Shown here: positions 63,624 to 64,000 of the stretch, in pieces
Layout of the letters: each line of letters starts with the position of its first letter
How positions within the stretch are numbered: position 1 is the first letter of the stretch
Notes under the pieces: generated by a model
Seen by the model: only the letters and a program-made list of their open reading frames with translations
What the model was told of the DNA's origin: nothing
Database searches by the model: none
Position numbers and translations under genes: made by a program
Assembly (NCBI RefSeq): GCF_040218065.1
Contig: NZ_JAVJQE010000005.1
Span: 310,001-374,000 of the forward strand
Source: Marivibrio sp040218065
GTDB taxonomy: Bacteria > Pseudomonadota > Alphaproteobacteria > UBA8366 > Aestuariispiraceae
Reading direction: 5' to 3'
Length of the DNA stretch: 64,000 bases

Positions 63624-64000
63624 TGACGCAGGATCGTTTCCTCAGCCGCTGGTCGCGGATGAAGGCGCGCTCGCGCGCGGGTCGGGCGGCCGAGGCGCCG
63701 CCGCGCGCGCGGCCCGACCCCGCCGCGACGGCTTGGCGTCCGCATGAGGGCGCGGAGGTCGCGGAGAAAGAGCCGGAGGTCGAGGCCGGCGCCGTCGAGG
63801 CCGCGCCCGAGACCGCGCCGGAGACCGCGCCCGAGACCCGGGCCGTCGTCGACGAGGCGCAGGTCCTGGCGGAGTGGCCGGAGGATCTGCCGCATCCGGA
63901 TGAACTCGATTCCGAGAGCGATTACAGCCCTTTCTTCTCGCCGGAGGTGAGCGAGGCGGTTCGCAATATCGCGCTGCGCCGGCTGTGGCGCTCGAATCCG
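63623..64000 (+). CDS. DUF3306 family protein (partial, runs off the window)
   Basis: 126 codons to the right edge with no stop. FLSRWSRMKARSR at the N-terminus, an acidic Glu/Ala/Pro-rich linker, and a conserved stretch (SDYSPFFSPEVSEAVRNIAL then RRLWRSNP) fit DUF3306. It overlaps the DUF3305 stop by 1 bp (TGATG), so the two are coupled. Role unknown; the family is linked to molybdo/tungsto-enzyme maturation by neighbourhood. Confidence 0.87.
   Translation, partial: MTQDRFLSRWSRMKARSRAGRAAEAPPRARPDPAATAWRPHEGAEVAEKEPEVEAGAVEAAPETAPETAPETRAVVDEAQVLAEWPEDLPHPDELDSESDYSPFFSPEVSEAVRNIALRRLWRSNP

Overview
The window is a high-GC chromosomal segment of an alphaproteobacterium. The run ctaC-ctaD-ctaB-coxF-ctaG-ctaE-DUF983-SURF1 followed by thrC, an M16 peptidase and a GNAT gene, together with RpoH, DUF3422 and TldD, is typical of Rhodospirillales-like lineages. 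A BCCT transporter and a BetI-like regulator with a Rieske oxygenase hint at a salt-exposed or osmolyte-using life style (inference).

Layout. 0-6.4 kb: partial Rieske oxygenase with its TetR/BetI-like regulator, an RlmI-type rRNA methyltransferase, a lipoprotein, tldD and a DUF3422 gene. 6.5-13.5 kb: the aa3-type cytochrome c oxidase operon, including a 58-residue CoxF-like gene and a strong terminator after ctaE. 13.5-19.2 kb: M32 carboxypeptidase, MscS channel, thrC, M16 peptidase, GNAT. 19.2-24.9 kb: an accessory block of unrecognised, translationally coupled genes (A-B-C-D-A'-B'-C'). In it a three-gene module is duplicated and the second copy ends in a frameshifted pseudogene. 24.9-29.8 kb: gcvP-gcvH-gcvT behind a tandem glycine riboswitch. 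29.8-34.3 kb: dps with an iron-control-like palindrome, a small HTH gene, a membrane protein, a TPR protein and a single-domain response regulator. 34.5-43.4 kb: hisZ, purA, a pseudokinase/membrane-protein pair, rpoH, an RluD-family gene, a small DUF6476-like gene and threonine aldolase. 43.5 kb: tRNA-Glu(CUC). 43.7-48 kb: pirin, VOC protein, PhyH-family oxygenase, BCCT transporter. 48.5-51.6 kb: cytochrome c, dxs, and three tandem 102-104 bp palindrome repeats. 51.6-55.4 kb: class I amidotransferase, amidoligase and SLC13 permease. 55.6-64 kb: a cyclic-nucleotide-binding membrane protein, then a molybdenum/tungsten-linked region: a biotin/lipoate-ligase-like operon with DUF6505, DUF6352 and DUF6494, an HTH plus substrate-binding-domain regulator, the tungstate importer tupBCA, and DUF3305/DUF3306.

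Three places deserve most attention. In the 19.4-24.9 kb block, sequence divergence between the two module copies is concentrated across the A/B gene junction and flanked by about 95% identical protein segments, as expected for two partners that change specificity together. The same block carries palindromes inserted in frame in its first gene, of the same family as the 51.3 kb array. The 56.4-64 kb region groups uncharacterised families around tungstate uptake and probably continues into a molybdo- or tungsto-enzyme locus beyond the right edge. The SLC13-amidoligase-amidotransferase trio may make or modify an amide-linked product of unknown identity.

All identifications come from reading motifs and neighbourhoods in the sequence. 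No database search was possible, so DUF numbers and family names are from memory.
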